Shown piece after piece: positions 43,268 through 53,200 of a stretch of DNA of 64,000 nt; position 1 is the first letter of the stretch; every line of letters begins with the position of its first letter. The notes beneath the pieces are model-generated. The model made no database searches, had not been told where the DNA came from, and saw only the letters and a list, made by a program, of their open reading frames with translations. Source of the stretch: Nocardioides flavus (ex Wang et al. 2016). GTDB lineage: Bacteria > Actinomycetota > Actinomycetes > Propionibacteriales > Nocardioidaceae. Position numbers and translations under genes: made by a program. The stretch is taken from NCBI RefSeq assembly GCF_014653115.1, contig NZ_BNAD01000001.1, positions 744,001-808,000 of the forward strand, read 5' to 3'.

Positions 43268-44577
43268 CCGAGCTCCTGCATCCGGGCGATCTCGGCGCGC
43301 AGCTCGGGGTGCTCCGCGCTGTCGGCGGCCTGCGCCCCGGCGACGTAGAGCGGCATGCCCTGCTGGCCGCCGCCGTCGAAGACCACCGTGAGCCGGTTGG
43401 TCGTACGAGCGTTGATCAGCGAGCCCAGCAGCGCGACCGGGTCGGAGCGATCCTCCAGGGACAGCACGCGGGTGGCTTCCGGGATCCGCGGGACCTGGGC
43501 CGACGGGGCGCCCGCCGTCACGACCTGGTCGATCACGAAGCGCTCCGACGAGGCCGTCGCGGCGATCTCGGCGGCGATCGTGCCTCCGGCCGCCGAGCCG
43601 ACGAGCATCACCCGGGCGTCGTCATCGGTCACGGCCTGCTCGATCGCGCGCACGACGTGCCCGGCCGAGGTGGTCGGGTCGGCGCCCACGAGGCGCAGCC
43701 GTCCCGGCTCGTGGACGAGGGTGCCGGGCAGGTAGGCGATGTAGCGGCCGGCGCCGACCCGCTGGACGCTGATGCGGCGGTCCTCGGCGAGCAAGTTGGC
43801 CATCAGCTCCTCGAGGGAGCGCGGGGCGGCGCCGCTGAGGGTGCCGACCTCCGCCTCGGGCTCGGGTGCCTCGACGAAGGAGCCGGCGGAGTCCCGGAAG
43901 GCGGAGACGGCGTCGGTGCCGAAGGGCTCCACGCCGATCGCCCGCAGCCCTCCGCGTGCGGCGAGCGCGCCCTGGTCGGTGGCCAGGACACCCGCGGTGA
44001 GCAGCGAGCGCATGTGGAGGCCGTCGAGCAGCCCGCCCCCGCCGGAGAGGTGGTCCATCAGGTCGGGGTTGTTCTCGGCGAGCTCGCTGAGGTAGGCGGT
44101 GACGCCGTCCCGGTCCAGCGTGTCGGTCTCGATGAGGCCGGCGCTGACGATCGCCCCGCCGAGCGCGACCTCGGGAGCGAGGTAGCCGATGGCGCGTCCG
44201 GCGATGGAGCCGAGGGTCCTGTAGGCGGCGTCCTGGAGCTCGTCGATCCACCGGTAGGTCAGCACGGTCGCCCGGACGACGAGGGCGTCCGCGTCGAGCT
44301 CGACCGACCGCGTGAGCAGGCCGTGCTTGCCGGTCGTCGCCGCGCGGATGTCCTCCTCGGCCTGGCCCCAGGTGGCCTTCGACAGCTCGCCGGTGTCGAC
44401 GACGTCGTCGTCGCCGAGGATCTCCGCGCCCAGGCGGGCACGGGTGCGCATCTCGTTGCCCGAGGAGTCGAACAGGTCGGCCAGCGCCAGCATCTGGTCG
44501 TACTTGTCGGCGACGGTCGCGGACGCCTCCGCCGGCGCGTCGGCACGGTGGGTGCGGGGGATGTCGAGGTCGCTCAT
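43252..44577 (-). CDS. ESX-associated alpha/beta hydrolase-fold protein, apparently lacking its nucleophile
   Basis: A 441-residue protein, last of a three-gene operon. The N-terminal half (about 1-200) is alpha-helical, WXG100-like, with charged segments such as ASATVADKYDQMLALADLFD and TWGQAEEDIRAATTGKH. The C-terminal half shows a hydrolase core: VMLVGSAAGGTIAAEIAATAS and VVTAGAPSAQVPRIPEATRVLSLEDRSDPVALLG. The nucleophile elbow, normally GHSxGG, is GSAAGG, so the catalytic Ser is replaced by Ala (about residue 332). It may bind rather than hydrolyse. Its ATG overlaps the EspG-like stop by one base (TGATG). Confidence 0.7.
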   Translation of the reverse strand: MSDLDIPRTHRADAPAEASATVADKYDQMLALADLFDSSGNEMRTRARLGAEILGDDDVVDTGELSKATWGQAEEDIRAATTGKHGLLTRSVELDADALVVRATVLTYRWIDELQDAAYRTLGSIAGRAIGYLAPEVALGGAIVSAGLIETDTLDRDGVTAYLSELAENNPDLMDHLSGGGGLLDGLHMRSLLTAGVLATDQGALAARGGLRAIGVEPFGTDAVSAFRDSAGSFVEAPEPEAEVGTLSGAAPRSLEELMANLLAEDRRISVQRVGAGRYIAYLPGTLVHEPGRLRLVGADPTTSAGHVVRAIEQAVTDDDARVMLVGSAAGGTIAAEIAATASSERFVIDQVVTAGAPSAQVPRIPEATRVLSLEDRSDPVALLGSLINARTTNRLTVVFDGGGQQGMPLYVAGAQAADSAEHPELRAEIARMQELGYLVG

Positions 44578-45521
44578 CACGGCTCCTCTCGTACGGTGAC
44601 CTGGGCCAGGACGGGGGCGAGCTCCGTGGGCAGGTCGGCGGGGTCCACCCGCAGGACGGCGACGCGCGCACCGTCGTCGTGGCGCGGGGTCAGGGAGTGC
44701 CAGCCGTCCTTGAGCAGGACCCACGACACCACGCCCACCGACGTGGTGGCGCGCTCGGAGACCTCGGCGGCGAGGATCCGCAGGCGGCCCTGGCCCTCGG
44801 CGTGCAGTGCCGACACGACGGCGGCCGCCTCGGCGTCGCCGAGCGCTGCACCGTCGGCGACGACGGTGCCCCCCGACTGCCCGACGAGCACCGGCACGAG
44901 GTCGGAGCGTCCCGAGCGCATCGCCTCGCCCACGGCGTCGGCCAGCGCATAGGGGACGTCGAGGACCTCGGGCACCTGCGAGGCGCCGAGCGGCAGGTCC
45001 TCCGGTGGGGCGGTGACCCGTGCCAGCTCGGCGGTCCACTGGTCCACGGGGAACCAGGCCAGCTCGAAGACGATGCCGTCGCAGGTGGACAGGCTCGCGA
45101 CGGCCCCGCCGGACTGGCGGTGCCAGGCCTTGACCTGGGCAGAGCCCGCGGCGACGTCGATGTCGAGCGCGAGGCGGGGCGTCGCCAGCAGGCCGACCGC
45201 GCCCACGACGCCCGGGTCGGCGCCGTCGTCGGTCAGCAGGCCACGGCGCCGGAGGGTCTCGTGCGGGTCGTGCAGCGTACGGAGGGCCTCGACGTAGGCG
45301 GAGTCCTCGGCCGTCCCGCGGTCCTCGCCGAGGCGGCCGGACAGCGAGTCGGCACGGACGGCCTCGTCGGCGTCCGGCACGACGTCGAAGGGCAGTGGGG
45401 CGCCGCCGGCGAGCTCGGCGACGAGGCGCAGCTCGGGCAGCGTCAACGCCAGCCGCCGGGCGATCCCGTCGAGGAGGCTCGTGGGCCGCGCGGGCGGTGT
45501 GGTCAGGTCGATGGTCACCAT
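44577..45521 (-). CDS. EspG-like ESX secretion-associated protein
   Basis: A 314-residue protein. The segments LTLPELRLVAELAGGAPLPF (about 24-43), VEALRTLHDPHETLRRRGLL, LLATPRLALDIDVAAG and VKAWHRQSGGAVASLSTCDGIVFELAWFPVDQW follow the order of EspG family chaperones, which hold PE-PPE substrates for ESX secretion in mycobacteria. Similarity is judged by eye and is moderate. It starts 1 base after the stop of the WXG-like gene and overlaps the next gene by one base, so the three are coupled. No PE/PPE gene is in the window. Confidence 0.6.
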   Translation of the reverse strand: MVTIDLTTPPARPTSLLDGIARRLALTLPELRLVAELAGGAPLPFDVVPDADEAVRADSLSGRLGEDRGTAEDSAYVEALRTLHDPHETLRRRGLLTDDGADPGVVGAVGLLATPRLALDIDVAAGSAQVKAWHRQSGGAVASLSTCDGIVFELAWFPVDQWTAELARVTAPPEDLPLGASQVPEVLDVPYALADAVGEAMRSGRSDLVPVLVGQSGGTVVADGAALGDAEAAAVVSALHAEGQGRLRILAAEVSERATTSVGVVSWVLLKDGWHSLTPRHDDGARVAVLRVDPADLPTELAPVLAQVTVREEP

Positions 45522-45522
45522 G

Positions 45523-45957
45523 TCAGAGCCCCGGGAGCGTCACGGTCAGCCAGTCCTGATGACCGGCGGGCGGAGGGTCGAAGGCCAGGAGTGCTGCGTC
45601 GGTGGCGTCCGGCTGGGCGGGCGTGCCGTCCGGGCCGACGGCCCTGGCCGCGCGCGTACGGGCGTCCTCGACGAGGGTCGCGGCCTTGTGGGCGCGGGTG
45701 TCGATCGCCTCCTTGAGCGTGTCGACCTCCTGCAGGTGGCGGGCCAGCGAGTCGGCGGCGGTCTCGTGGTGGGCCGCGGCGGCGCGCAGGTGGTCCGCGC
45801 GCTCCTTGATCCGCTCGCGCATCGCGTCGGCCGCCTTGCCGTGCCAGGGCACGGCCTCGGCCTGCGCGACGAGGCGGGCGGCGAGGGCGCGGACGTCGCC
45901 GCCCTGCTCCCGCAGCTGCGCGACGCGCTTGCGGCCCGCGGCGGTGTCGCCGTACAT
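45523..45957 (-). CDS. WXG100-like protein, T7SS-type
   Basis: A 144-residue helical protein. VPWHGKAADAMRERIKE (about 36-52) contains the W-x-G turn between two long helices (GRKRVAQLREQGGDVRALAARLVAQAE and HLRAAAAHHETAADSLARHLQEVDTL). It is longer than Esx proteins and has a Pro/Asp-rich tail, typical of T7SS secreted-domain proteins that form pairs with larger partners. First of the operon, ATG at 45957. Confidence 0.7.
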   Translation of the reverse strand: MYGDTAAGRKRVAQLREQGGDVRALAARLVAQAEAVPWHGKAADAMRERIKERADHLRAAAAHHETAADSLARHLQEVDTLKEAIDTRAHKAATLVEDARTRAARAVGPDGTPAQPDATDAALLAFDPPPAGHQDWLTVTLPGL

Positions 45958-46137
45958 CGATCACACCCTTTCGTCCGGTGGTGCCTACCCGGGGAGCACG
46001 CCCGTCAAACGTCCTCCGGGCGTCACGATTGTGCCGCAGCCGGGCAGGTGTCCCACCGCCGCCGACGACCGGTGCGCGGACCCTCCCGGCCGATAGGATC
46101 GTCACCGGTCCCGACCCGCGAGCGACACGAGGTGCAG

Positions 46138-47655
46138 ATGACGTTCGACGTCCACCAGCTCGACGTGTTCGTGCTGGTCGGGGCGGTCGTGACGCTGGCG
46201 GCGATCCTGGCCGTCCGGGTGTCGGCGGGCGTCGGCCTGCCGTCGCTGCTGTTCTACCTCTTCATCGGTGTCCTGCTCGGGGAGGGCGGCCCGTTCGGCA
46301 TCCAGTTCGACGACGCGCAGCTCGCACACGCGCTCGGCTTCGCCGCGCTGGCGATCATCCTCGCCGAGGGCGGACTGACCACCGACTGGCGGCAGATGCG
46401 CCCCAGCGTCCGGCTGGGCACGTCGCTGGCCACCGTCGGGGTGGCGGTCTCGGTCGCGGTGGTCGCCGTCGGTGCCCACTTCCTGCTGGGCCTGCCGTGG
46501 GAGCTCGCGATCCTGCTCGGCGCGATCTGCTCACCGACCGACGCCGCGGCCGTGTTCTCGGTGCTGCGCGCACTGCCGCTGCCCAAGCGCCTCACCGGCG
46601 CCCTCGAGGCCGAGTCCGGCCTGAACGACGCCCCGACGGTCGTCCTGGTCGGCATCATCTCCACCGGTGCGGTCGGGGAGTCGGGACTGCTCGAGACCGG
46701 CGGCATCATCGTCTTCGAGCTGATCGCCGGAGGCCTGGTCGGTGCCGCCTGCGGTGTCGCGGGCGCCTGGGTCATGCGCCGCGTGGCGCTGCCGTCCTCG
46801 GGCCTCTACCCGCTCGCGGTGCTGTGCCTGGCGTTCACCGCGTACGGCGCCTCGTCGGCCCTGCACGCCTCCGGGTTCGCCGCGATCTACGTCGCCGCGC
46901 TCATCCTCGGCAACAGCGAGCTGCCGCACCGCGTGGCGACCCGCTCGTTCGCGGAGGGGGTCGCCTGGCTCGCCCAGATCGGGCTGTTCGTGATGCTCGG
47001 GCTGCTCCTGTCGCCGGGCCGGATCGACCTCGACACCGTCGTGCAGGCGCTGGTGACCGGCCTCGTCCTCACCCTCGTCGCGCGGCCCCTGTCGGTGCTG
47101 GTCAGCAGCGTCGTCCAGCCGATGGGGCCGCGCGACCTCGCCTTCATCTCGTGGGCCGGGCTCCGCGGTGCGGTGCCGATCGTGCTGGCCACGATCCCGC
47201 TGTCGGAGGGGGTGGCGGGTGCCGACCAGATCTTCGACATCGTGTTCGTGATGGTCGTCGTCTACACCCTGTTGACCGGTCCGATGCTGCCGTGGGTGGC
47301 CCGGCAGCTCGGGGTGGCGCGCCGCTCGGAGCCGCGCGGGCTGGACGTGGAGGCGGCGCCGCTCGACAGGGTCGCCGCCGACCTGCTGCAGGTCACGATC
47401 GCGTCGACGTCGAAGATGCACGGCGTCGAGGTCGGTGAGCTGCGGCTGCCCCCGGGGGCGTCCGTCTCGCTGGTGATCAGGTCCGGGGACGTGCTCGTCC
47501 CGGAGCGTCGTACGGTCCTGCGCCACGGGGACGACCTCGTGGTCGTCACCCCGCGCAAGCTGCGCGAGGCCACCGAGACCAGGCTGCGGCAGGTCTCCGA
47601 GAACGGACGCCTGGCCCTGTGGCTCGGCGACCCCTCGCGCCGCGAGAAGGACTAG
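46138..47655 (+). CDS. CPA-type K+/Na+:H+ antiporter with TrkA-C domain
   Basis: A 505-residue protein with about 12 helices and the CPA1 NhaP/CvrA signature LGAICSPTDAAAVFSVLR (about residues 126-143) and ESGLNDAP (about 159-166), where the Asp pair binds cation. The C-terminal ~110 residues, beginning near GVEVGELRLPPGASVSLVIRSGD, form a TrkA_C (RCK_C) domain, as in the NhaP2/CvrA potassium-proton antiporters, likely controlling activity by ligand. ATG at 46138 follows GAGGTGCAG. Promoter TAGGAT at about 46093. Confidence 0.9.
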   Translation: MTFDVHQLDVFVLVGAVVTLAAILAVRVSAGVGLPSLLFYLFIGVLLGEGGPFGIQFDDAQLAHALGFAALAIILAEGGLTTDWRQMRPSVRLGTSLATVGVAVSVAVVAVGAHFLLGLPWELAILLGAICSPTDAAAVFSVLRALPLPKRLTGALEAESGLNDAPTVVLVGIISTGAVGESGLLETGGIIVFELIAGGLVGAACGVAGAWVMRRVALPSSGLYPLAVLCLAFTAYGASSALHASGFAAIYVAALILGNSELPHRVATRSFAEGVAWLAQIGLFVMLGLLLSPGRIDLDTVVQALVTGLVLTLVARPLSVLVSSVVQPMGPRDLAFISWAGLRGAVPIVLATIPLSEGVAGADQIFDIVFVMVVVYTLLTGPMLPWVARQLGVARRSEPRGLDVEAAPLDRVAADLLQVTIASTSKMHGVEVGELRLPPGASVSLVIRSGDVLVPERRTVLRHGDDLVVVTPRKLREATETRLRQVSENGRLALWLGDPSRREKD

Positions 47656-47674
47656 CGCCGCGAGGGCGCCCGGC

Positions 47675-48178
47675 TCACTCCGAGCCGGTGGCCCGGCAGT
47701 AGGTCGCGTCGGCCTTGGCGACCACGGACTCGACCTGCTTGTTGCGCAGGCCCTGGAACCTCTCGCCGAGCACCACCACCACGCCCGGCCCGAGGGCGTC
47801 CCCCTGCACGACGGTGGCGTTCCGGAACTGTCGCTTCACGAGCACGACGGCGGGGTTCCTCGGCTCGGCGGACCAGATCTGGGTCGTGTCAGCCGGGAGG
47901 GGCGAGTCGCCGACATCGCCCTCGACGAAGCCCCGCTCGCCGAGCTGGGCGCTCGTCGCGCCGGCGAGACCGCTGCGTCCGCTGCCGTTGAAGACGCTGA
48001 CCACGACCTGGTCGCGACGCACCTCCGAGCCGGCCGTGACCGTCTCGTCCTCGCAGATCGCCACGGGCTCCTCGCGCGGCAGCGGCTCGGTCAGCGCCGC
48101 CCAGCCCCACACCGCCGCGACGAGCACCAGCACGGTGAGGCCGGTGAGCGTCAGGGCGGACTTGAGGGCACCGCTCAT
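47675..48178 (-). CDS. LytR C-terminal domain protein
   Basis: A 167-residue protein with one N-terminal helix (LTGLTVLVLVAAVWGWAAL) and an extracytoplasmic region ending in the LytR_C domain: VVVSVFNGSGRSGLAGATSAQLGERGF and VVVLGERFQGL. LytR_C domains accompany cell-wall polymer transferases but this protein lacks the catalytic domain. The ATG overlaps the upstream gene's stop by one base (TGATG). Confidence 0.82.
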   Translation of the reverse strand: MSGALKSALTLTGLTVLVLVAAVWGWAALTEPLPREEPVAICEDETVTAGSEVRRDQVVVSVFNGSGRSGLAGATSAQLGERGFVEGDVGDSPLPADTTQIWSAEPRNPAVVLVKRQFRNATVVQGDALGPGVVVVLGERFQGLRNKQVESVVAKADATYCRATGSE

Positions 48179-48474
48179 CAGGCGTCCGCCTGGTGCACCC
48201 GCGCATGGAGCACGCTCCGCTGCTGGAGGGCGGCGCGCAGCGCCCGGTGCAGGCCGTCCTCGAGGTAGAGGTCGCCCTGCCACTGCACGACGTGGGCGAA
48301 CAGGTCGCCGTAGAACGTCGAGTCCTCGTCGAGGAGGGTGTCGAGGCGCAGGGTGTCCTTGGTGGTCACCAGCTCGTCGAGCCGCACCTGGCGCGGGGGC
48401 AGGTCGGCCCAGCCGCGCGAGTCCAGCCCGTGGTCGGGGTAGGGCCGGCTGTCGCCCACCCGCTTGAAGATCAC
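48178..48474 (-). CDS. Small conserved actinobacterial protein (often annotated VapB-type antitoxin)
   Basis: A 98-residue protein with VIFKRVGDSRPYPDHGLDSRGWADLPPRQVRLDELVTTK and FYGDLFAHVVQWQGDLYLEDGLHRALRAALQQRSVLHARV. The sequence matches a conserved actinobacterial family that databases often label VapB-like antitoxin, but no toxin gene is adjacent, so that name is doubtful. The GTG lies 7 nt after TATAGT (48482-48487, minus strand). It is co-transcribed with the LytR_C gene. Confidence 0.75.
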   Translation of the reverse strand: MIFKRVGDSRPYPDHGLDSRGWADLPPRQVRLDELVTTKDTLRLDTLLDEDSTFYGDLFAHVVQWQGDLYLEDGLHRALRAALQQRSVLHARVHQADA

Positions 48475-48481
48475 GCCGGTG

Positions 48482-48536
48482 ACTATATCGACGCCCTCGT
48501 CGCCCCCCACGACCCCGCGTCCCCCGCCGCTAGGCT
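48482..48536. promoter_or_regulatory. Divergent leaderless promoters
   Basis: TATAGT on the minus strand (48482-48487) is 7 nt before the GTG at 48474, and TAGGCT on the plus strand (48531-48536) is 6 nt before the ATG at 48543. Both fit leaderless -10 boxes, only 43 bp apart. Confidence 0.55.
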
Positions 48537-48542
48537 CGCGAC

Positions 48543-50138
48543 ATGAGCGAGACCCCTAAGGCCCAGCAGCCCCCGGCGACCGACCCCGTCTCGGAGGCCG
48601 TCGCCCCGGGCTACCGCTTCGAGGGCCCGGCCCTCGAGCTCGGCGGCCTGATGCTCGACGCGGACAACCTCGCCGACGTGCCGATCCGGATCCCGCTCGG
48701 GATGCTGAACCGCCACGGTCTCGTGGCCGGCGCGACCGGCACGGGCAAGACCAAGACCCTCCAGCTGCTCGCCGAGCAGCTCAGCGCCCACGGCGTGCCG
48801 GTCTTCGCCGCCGACATCAAGGGCGACCTGTCGGGGCTCAGCGTGCCCGGCGAGCCCAGCGACAAGCTGACCGCGCGTACGGAGAGCGTCGGCCAGCAGT
48901 GGACCGCGACCGGCTTCCCGACGGAGTTCTACGCCATCGGCGGCCAGGGCATCGGTGTGCCGGTCCGCGTCACGATGAGCGCCTTCGGCCCGACCCTGCT
49001 GGCCAAGGTCCTCGACCTCAACGACACCCAGGAGTCCTCGCTGGGCCTGGTCTTCTACTACTGCGACAAGCAGGGCCTGCCGCTGCTCGACCTCGCCGAC
49101 CTGCGCGCCGTCCTGCAGTACCTCACCGGCGACGAGGCCGGGAAGGCCGAGCTCAAGACCATCGGCGGCCTGTCGCCCCAGACGGCCGGCGTGATCCTGC
49201 GCGAGCTGGTCGCCTTCGAGGCGCAGGGGGCCGACGTCTTCTTCGGCGAGCCGGAGTTCGAGACCAAGGAGTTCCTGCGCACCACCGAGGACGGCCGCGG
49301 CATCATCAGCCTGCTCGAGCTGCCCCGCCTCCAGGACCGGCCCGCGCTGTTCTCCACCTTCCTCATGTGGCTGCTCGCCGACCTCTTCCACGACCTGCCC
49401 GAGGAGGGCGACCTCGACAAGCCCAAGCTGGTGTTCTTCTTCGACGAGGCACACCTGCTCTTCGACGACGCCTCCGACGCCTTCCTCGACCAGATCGCCC
49501 AGACCGTACGGCTCATCCGGTCCAAGGGCGTCGGCGTGTTCTTCGTGACCCAGTCGCCGACCGACGTGCCCGACGAGGTGCTCGCGCAGCTCGGCTCGCG
49601 CGTCCAGCACCAGCTCCGCGCCCACACGCCCAACGACGCCAAGGCGCTCAAGGCCACCGTCAACACCTACCCCACCAGTGCGTACGACGACCTCGGCGCC
49701 GTCATCACCTCCCTCGGCATCGGCGAGGCCGTCGTCACCGTCATGAACGAGCGCGGCGCGCCGACCCCGGTCGCCTGGACGCGCCTGCGGGCCCCGGAGT
49801 CGTTGATGGACGCCGCCGACACCGCCGCGATGGAGGCCGCCGTCGCCGCCTCGCCGCTCACCGCGAAGTACGCCGAGGCCATCGACCGCGAGTCCGCCCG
49901 CGAGCTCCTCGCCGCCAAGCTCGAGGAGGGCGCGCGCAAGGCCGCCGAGGACGCTCGCGTCAAGGAGATGGCGCGCGAGCAGAAGAACGCCCGCGTCACC
50001 GAGAAGTCCGCACGGCGGCCGGCGAAGGAGCAGGACTCCATGATGGAGACCGTCGTGAAGTCGCCGGTCTTCAAGGACTTCATGCGCACCGCCGCCCGGG
50101 AGATCGCCCGGGGGATGTTCGGGAGCGGCCGCCGCTGA
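48543..50138 (+). CDS. HerA-like ATPase (DUF853)
   Basis: A 531-residue P-loop ATPase. Walker A GATGTGKT (about residues 61-68) and Walker B LVFFFDEAHLLFDD (about 299-312) are present, with an arginine-finger region near QLRAHTP. The DUF853 family is related to HerA/FtsK motors; the cellular role is unknown. The C-terminal ~80 residues are charged and helical (ESARELLAAKLEEGARKAAEDARVKEMAREQ). The gene ends next to two hairpins. Confidence 0.88.
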   Translation: MSETPKAQQPPATDPVSEAVAPGYRFEGPALELGGLMLDADNLADVPIRIPLGMLNRHGLVAGATGTGKTKTLQLLAEQLSAHGVPVFAADIKGDLSGLSVPGEPSDKLTARTESVGQQWTATGFPTEFYAIGGQGIGVPVRVTMSAFGPTLLAKVLDLNDTQESSLGLVFYYCDKQGLPLLDLADLRAVLQYLTGDEAGKAELKTIGGLSPQTAGVILRELVAFEAQGADVFFGEPEFETKEFLRTTEDGRGIISLLELPRLQDRPALFSTFLMWLLADLFHDLPEEGDLDKPKLVFFFDEAHLLFDDASDAFLDQIAQTVRLIRSKGVGVFFVTQSPTDVPDEVLAQLGSRVQHQLRAHTPNDAKALKATVNTYPTSAYDDLGAVITSLGIGEAVVTVMNERGAPTPVAWTRLRAPESLMDAADTAAMEAAVAASPLTAKYAEAIDRESARELLAAKLEEGARKAAEDARVKEMAREQKNARVTEKSARRPAKEQDSMMETVVKSPVFKDFMRTAAREIARGMFGSGRR

Positions 50139-50153
50139 CCGGTGTCGTCGCGA

Positions 50154-50213
50154 CCACCGGTGAACCGGTGGTTCTCGCACTTCCAGCCCGTTGCAACGGG
50201 CGAGAAGTGCGAG
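50154..50213. repeat. Two consecutive palindromes, probable bidirectional terminator
   Basis: CCACCGGT-GA-ACCGGTGG (50154-50171) is a perfect 8-bp stem. It is followed by a 40-bp near-perfect palindrome at 50174-50213: outer arms CTCGCACTTC / GAAGTGCGAG, inner perfect palindrome GCCCGTTGCAACGGGC (50186-50201), mismatched only at CA/GA between them. The pair occupies the convergent gap between the HerA-like gene and eccC. Confidence 0.75.
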
Positions 50214-50250
50214 GAAAGGACTGCCGGACGACGCGCGAGCGCGCTGCCCG

Positions 50251-53200
50251 TCACATGGTCGGGTCGAGCCACGCCAGCTGGGCGGTCTGGGTGCCGCCGT
50301 CGCGGGTGACCACGCGGGCGCGGCCCTCGGGCGCGGGCTGCGGGCGGAGGTTGCCGATGAGGATGCCCTCGTCGCGCGGCCCGGACAGCATCACGCCGGG
50401 CATCGCGAGGTCGCGCAGCGACTGGATGACAGGCTCGTAGAGCGCACGGGACGCACCACCCGTACGCCGCGCCACGACCACGTGCAGTCCGACGTCGCGC
50501 GCCTGCGCCATGAGCGGCTGCAGGGACGAGACGGGGGAGGACTGCGCGGTGGCGACCAGGTCGTAGTCGTCGACCACGACGAACACCTCGGCGCCGGTCC
50601 ACCACGACCGGTTGCGCAGCTGCTCGGGCGTGACGTCGGGGCCGGGGATGCGCCCCTCGAGGTAGCTCGCGATGTCCTTCAGCGTCGGCGTCGCCTGCGT
50701 GGCGGAGGTGAGGTAGTTGAGCAGGTACTCGTCGGGCACCTCGCCGAGCATCGAGCGGCGGTAGTCCACGAGCACGATCTGCGCCTCCTTGGGCGTGCGC
50801 GTGCGCATGATCTCGTGGACGTACGCCCGCAGCAGGGCGCTCTTGCCGGACTGGCCATCGCCGAAGACGAGCATGTGCGGCTCGGCGTCGACGTCGAGGG
50901 CGACGGGTGCGAGCTCCTTCTCGTTGATGCCGAGCAGGATGTGCTTGGCCGGCACCTGGCGGCGCACCGCGTCCTCGCGGACCGCCTCGAGGGTGACCAT
51001 CTCGGGCAGCAGGCGGAGCTTGGGACCGCGCGGTCCCTTCCACGCCGCCGCCATGCGGTCGATCAGGTCGTCGACGCCGTCGCCGAGGGTGTCGGCGCTG
51101 CCGTCGCCGTCGATGCGCGGCAGCGCGCCGAGGAAGTGCAGCTTGGACGGCACCAGGCCGCGGCCCGGTCGGCCGGTCGGCACGAGGGCCGCCACCTTGC
51201 GGTCGACCTCCGAGTCCAGCGGGTCACCGAGGCGCAGCTCGAGCTTGGAGCCGAAGACGTCGCGCATGGCGGCGCGGAAGTCGGCCCAGCGGGTCGAGGC
51301 GGTGACGATGTGGAGGCCGAAGGTCAGGCCGCGCGCGGCAAGCTGCTGGATCTCCATCTCGAGGTCGTCGAACTCGGCGCGCAGGGTGCTCCAGCCGTCG
51401 ATGACGAGGAACACGTCGCCCCAGCCGTCGTCCGCGCGCCCCTGCGCACGCCGGGAGCGGTAGGTCTCGATGGAGTCGATCCCGTTCTGGCGGAAGTAGG
51501 CCTCGCGGCGGTCGACGATGCCCTCGACCTCGGCCATCACGCGGCGCACCACGTCGGGCTCGGAGCGGGTGGCGACGCCGGACACGTGCGGCAGCCGGGT
51601 GAGCGGGGCGAACGTGCCGCCGCCGAAGTCGAGGACGAAGAACTGCGACTCCAGCGGTGTCGTGACCAGCGCCATGCTGGTCACGATGCTGCGCAGCAGG
51701 GTGCTCTTGCCCGAGCGCGGCCCGCCGACGACGGCGACGTGGCCGGCCGCGCCGGTGAGGTTGAGCGTCATGGTGTCGCGGCGCTGCTCGCGCGGGCGGT
51801 CGACGGTGCCGAGCGGGATCACCAGGCCGGGCACGTTGCGCCACTGCGGCGAGGTCAGGCCCAGGTCGGGGCTCTCGACCAGGTCGGGCATCAGCTCGTC
51901 GAGGGTGTCGGGCACGTCGAGCGGCGGCAGCCACACCTGGTGCGCCTCCGGTCCCTTGCCGATCATCCGCTGCACGGCGACGTCGAGCAGCGACGGCTGC
52001 TCGCCCTGCTGCCGCGGCTGCGGCGTCGCGACCTCGGCGACCTCCTCGGTCGGCTCGAGCGCCTGCACCTCGGAGATGGTGAACGGCAGGATGCCGCGGA
52101 TCGCGCCGCCCTCGTCGCGGGTGACGCGCGTACGGCTCGACGGCGGCCCGGAGACGTACGCCGCCTTGAAGCGCAGCAGCGTGGACTGGTCGGGCTTGAG
52201 GTAGCCCAGGCCAGGCACGGCGGGCAGCTCGTAGGCGTCGGGGACGCCGAGCACCGCGCGGGACTCGCCCGCGGAGAACGTCCTCAGGCCGACGCGGTAG
52301 GACAGGTGGGACTCCAGGCCGCGCAGGCGACCCTCCTCCAGGCGCTGCGAGGCGAGCAGCAGGTGCAGGCCGAGCGAGCGGCCCAGACGGCCGATGGCGA
52401 CGAAGAGGTCGATGAACTCGGGCTTGGCCGAGAGCATCTCGGAGAACTCGTCGACCACGATGAACAGCGACGGCATCGGTTCGAGCGGCTCGCCATTGGC
52501 GCGCGCCTTCTCGTAGTCGCGGACCGAGGCGTAGTTGCCGGCGTCGCGCAGCAGCTCCTGGCGGCGCGTCATCTCACCCGACAGGGCGTCCTGCATGCGG
52601 TCGACGAGGGTGAGCTCGTTGGCCAGGTTGGTGATGACGGCCGAGACGTGCGGCATGTCGGCCATGCCGGCGAAGGTGGCGCCGCCCTTGAAGTCGACGA
52701 GGACGAGGTTGAGCTGCTCGGAGGAGTGCGTCATCACCAGGCCGAGCACCAGCGTGCGGAGGAACTCCGACTTGCCCGAGCCGGTCGCGCCGATCACCAG
52801 GCCGTGGGGTCCCATGCCCTGCTGGGCGGACTCCTTGATGTCGAGGTGGATCAGGCCGCCGGAGTCGCCGATGCCGATCGGTACGCGCAGCCGGTCGCGC
52901 GCCGGGCGAGGCCGCCAGGCGGCCGCCGGGTCGTAGGCGAAGATGTCGCCGAGGCCGAGCAGGTCCATGTGGTCGGGGGTCGTCGAGGTGATGTCGACGG
53001 CGCCGCCGGCGGAGGAGGCCTCGGCGCTGGCGGTCTTGAGCGGCGCCATGCGACGGGCGAACGCCTCGGCGGTGGCGAGGTCGCACTGGTCGGCCAGCGC
53101 CTTCACCGGCTCGCCGCGCAGCCGCAGCGCCTGGACGGGGCGCTTGCCCAGCTCGTCGGGGGCGTCGGCGAACTCCAGGCGCAGGCGTGTGGAGTCCTCG

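Noticed and set aside
48178..48474. Toxin-antitoxin module based on VapB-like label
   Set aside because: No toxin gene is adjacent; the neighbour is a LytR_C protein and the family is broadly conserved.
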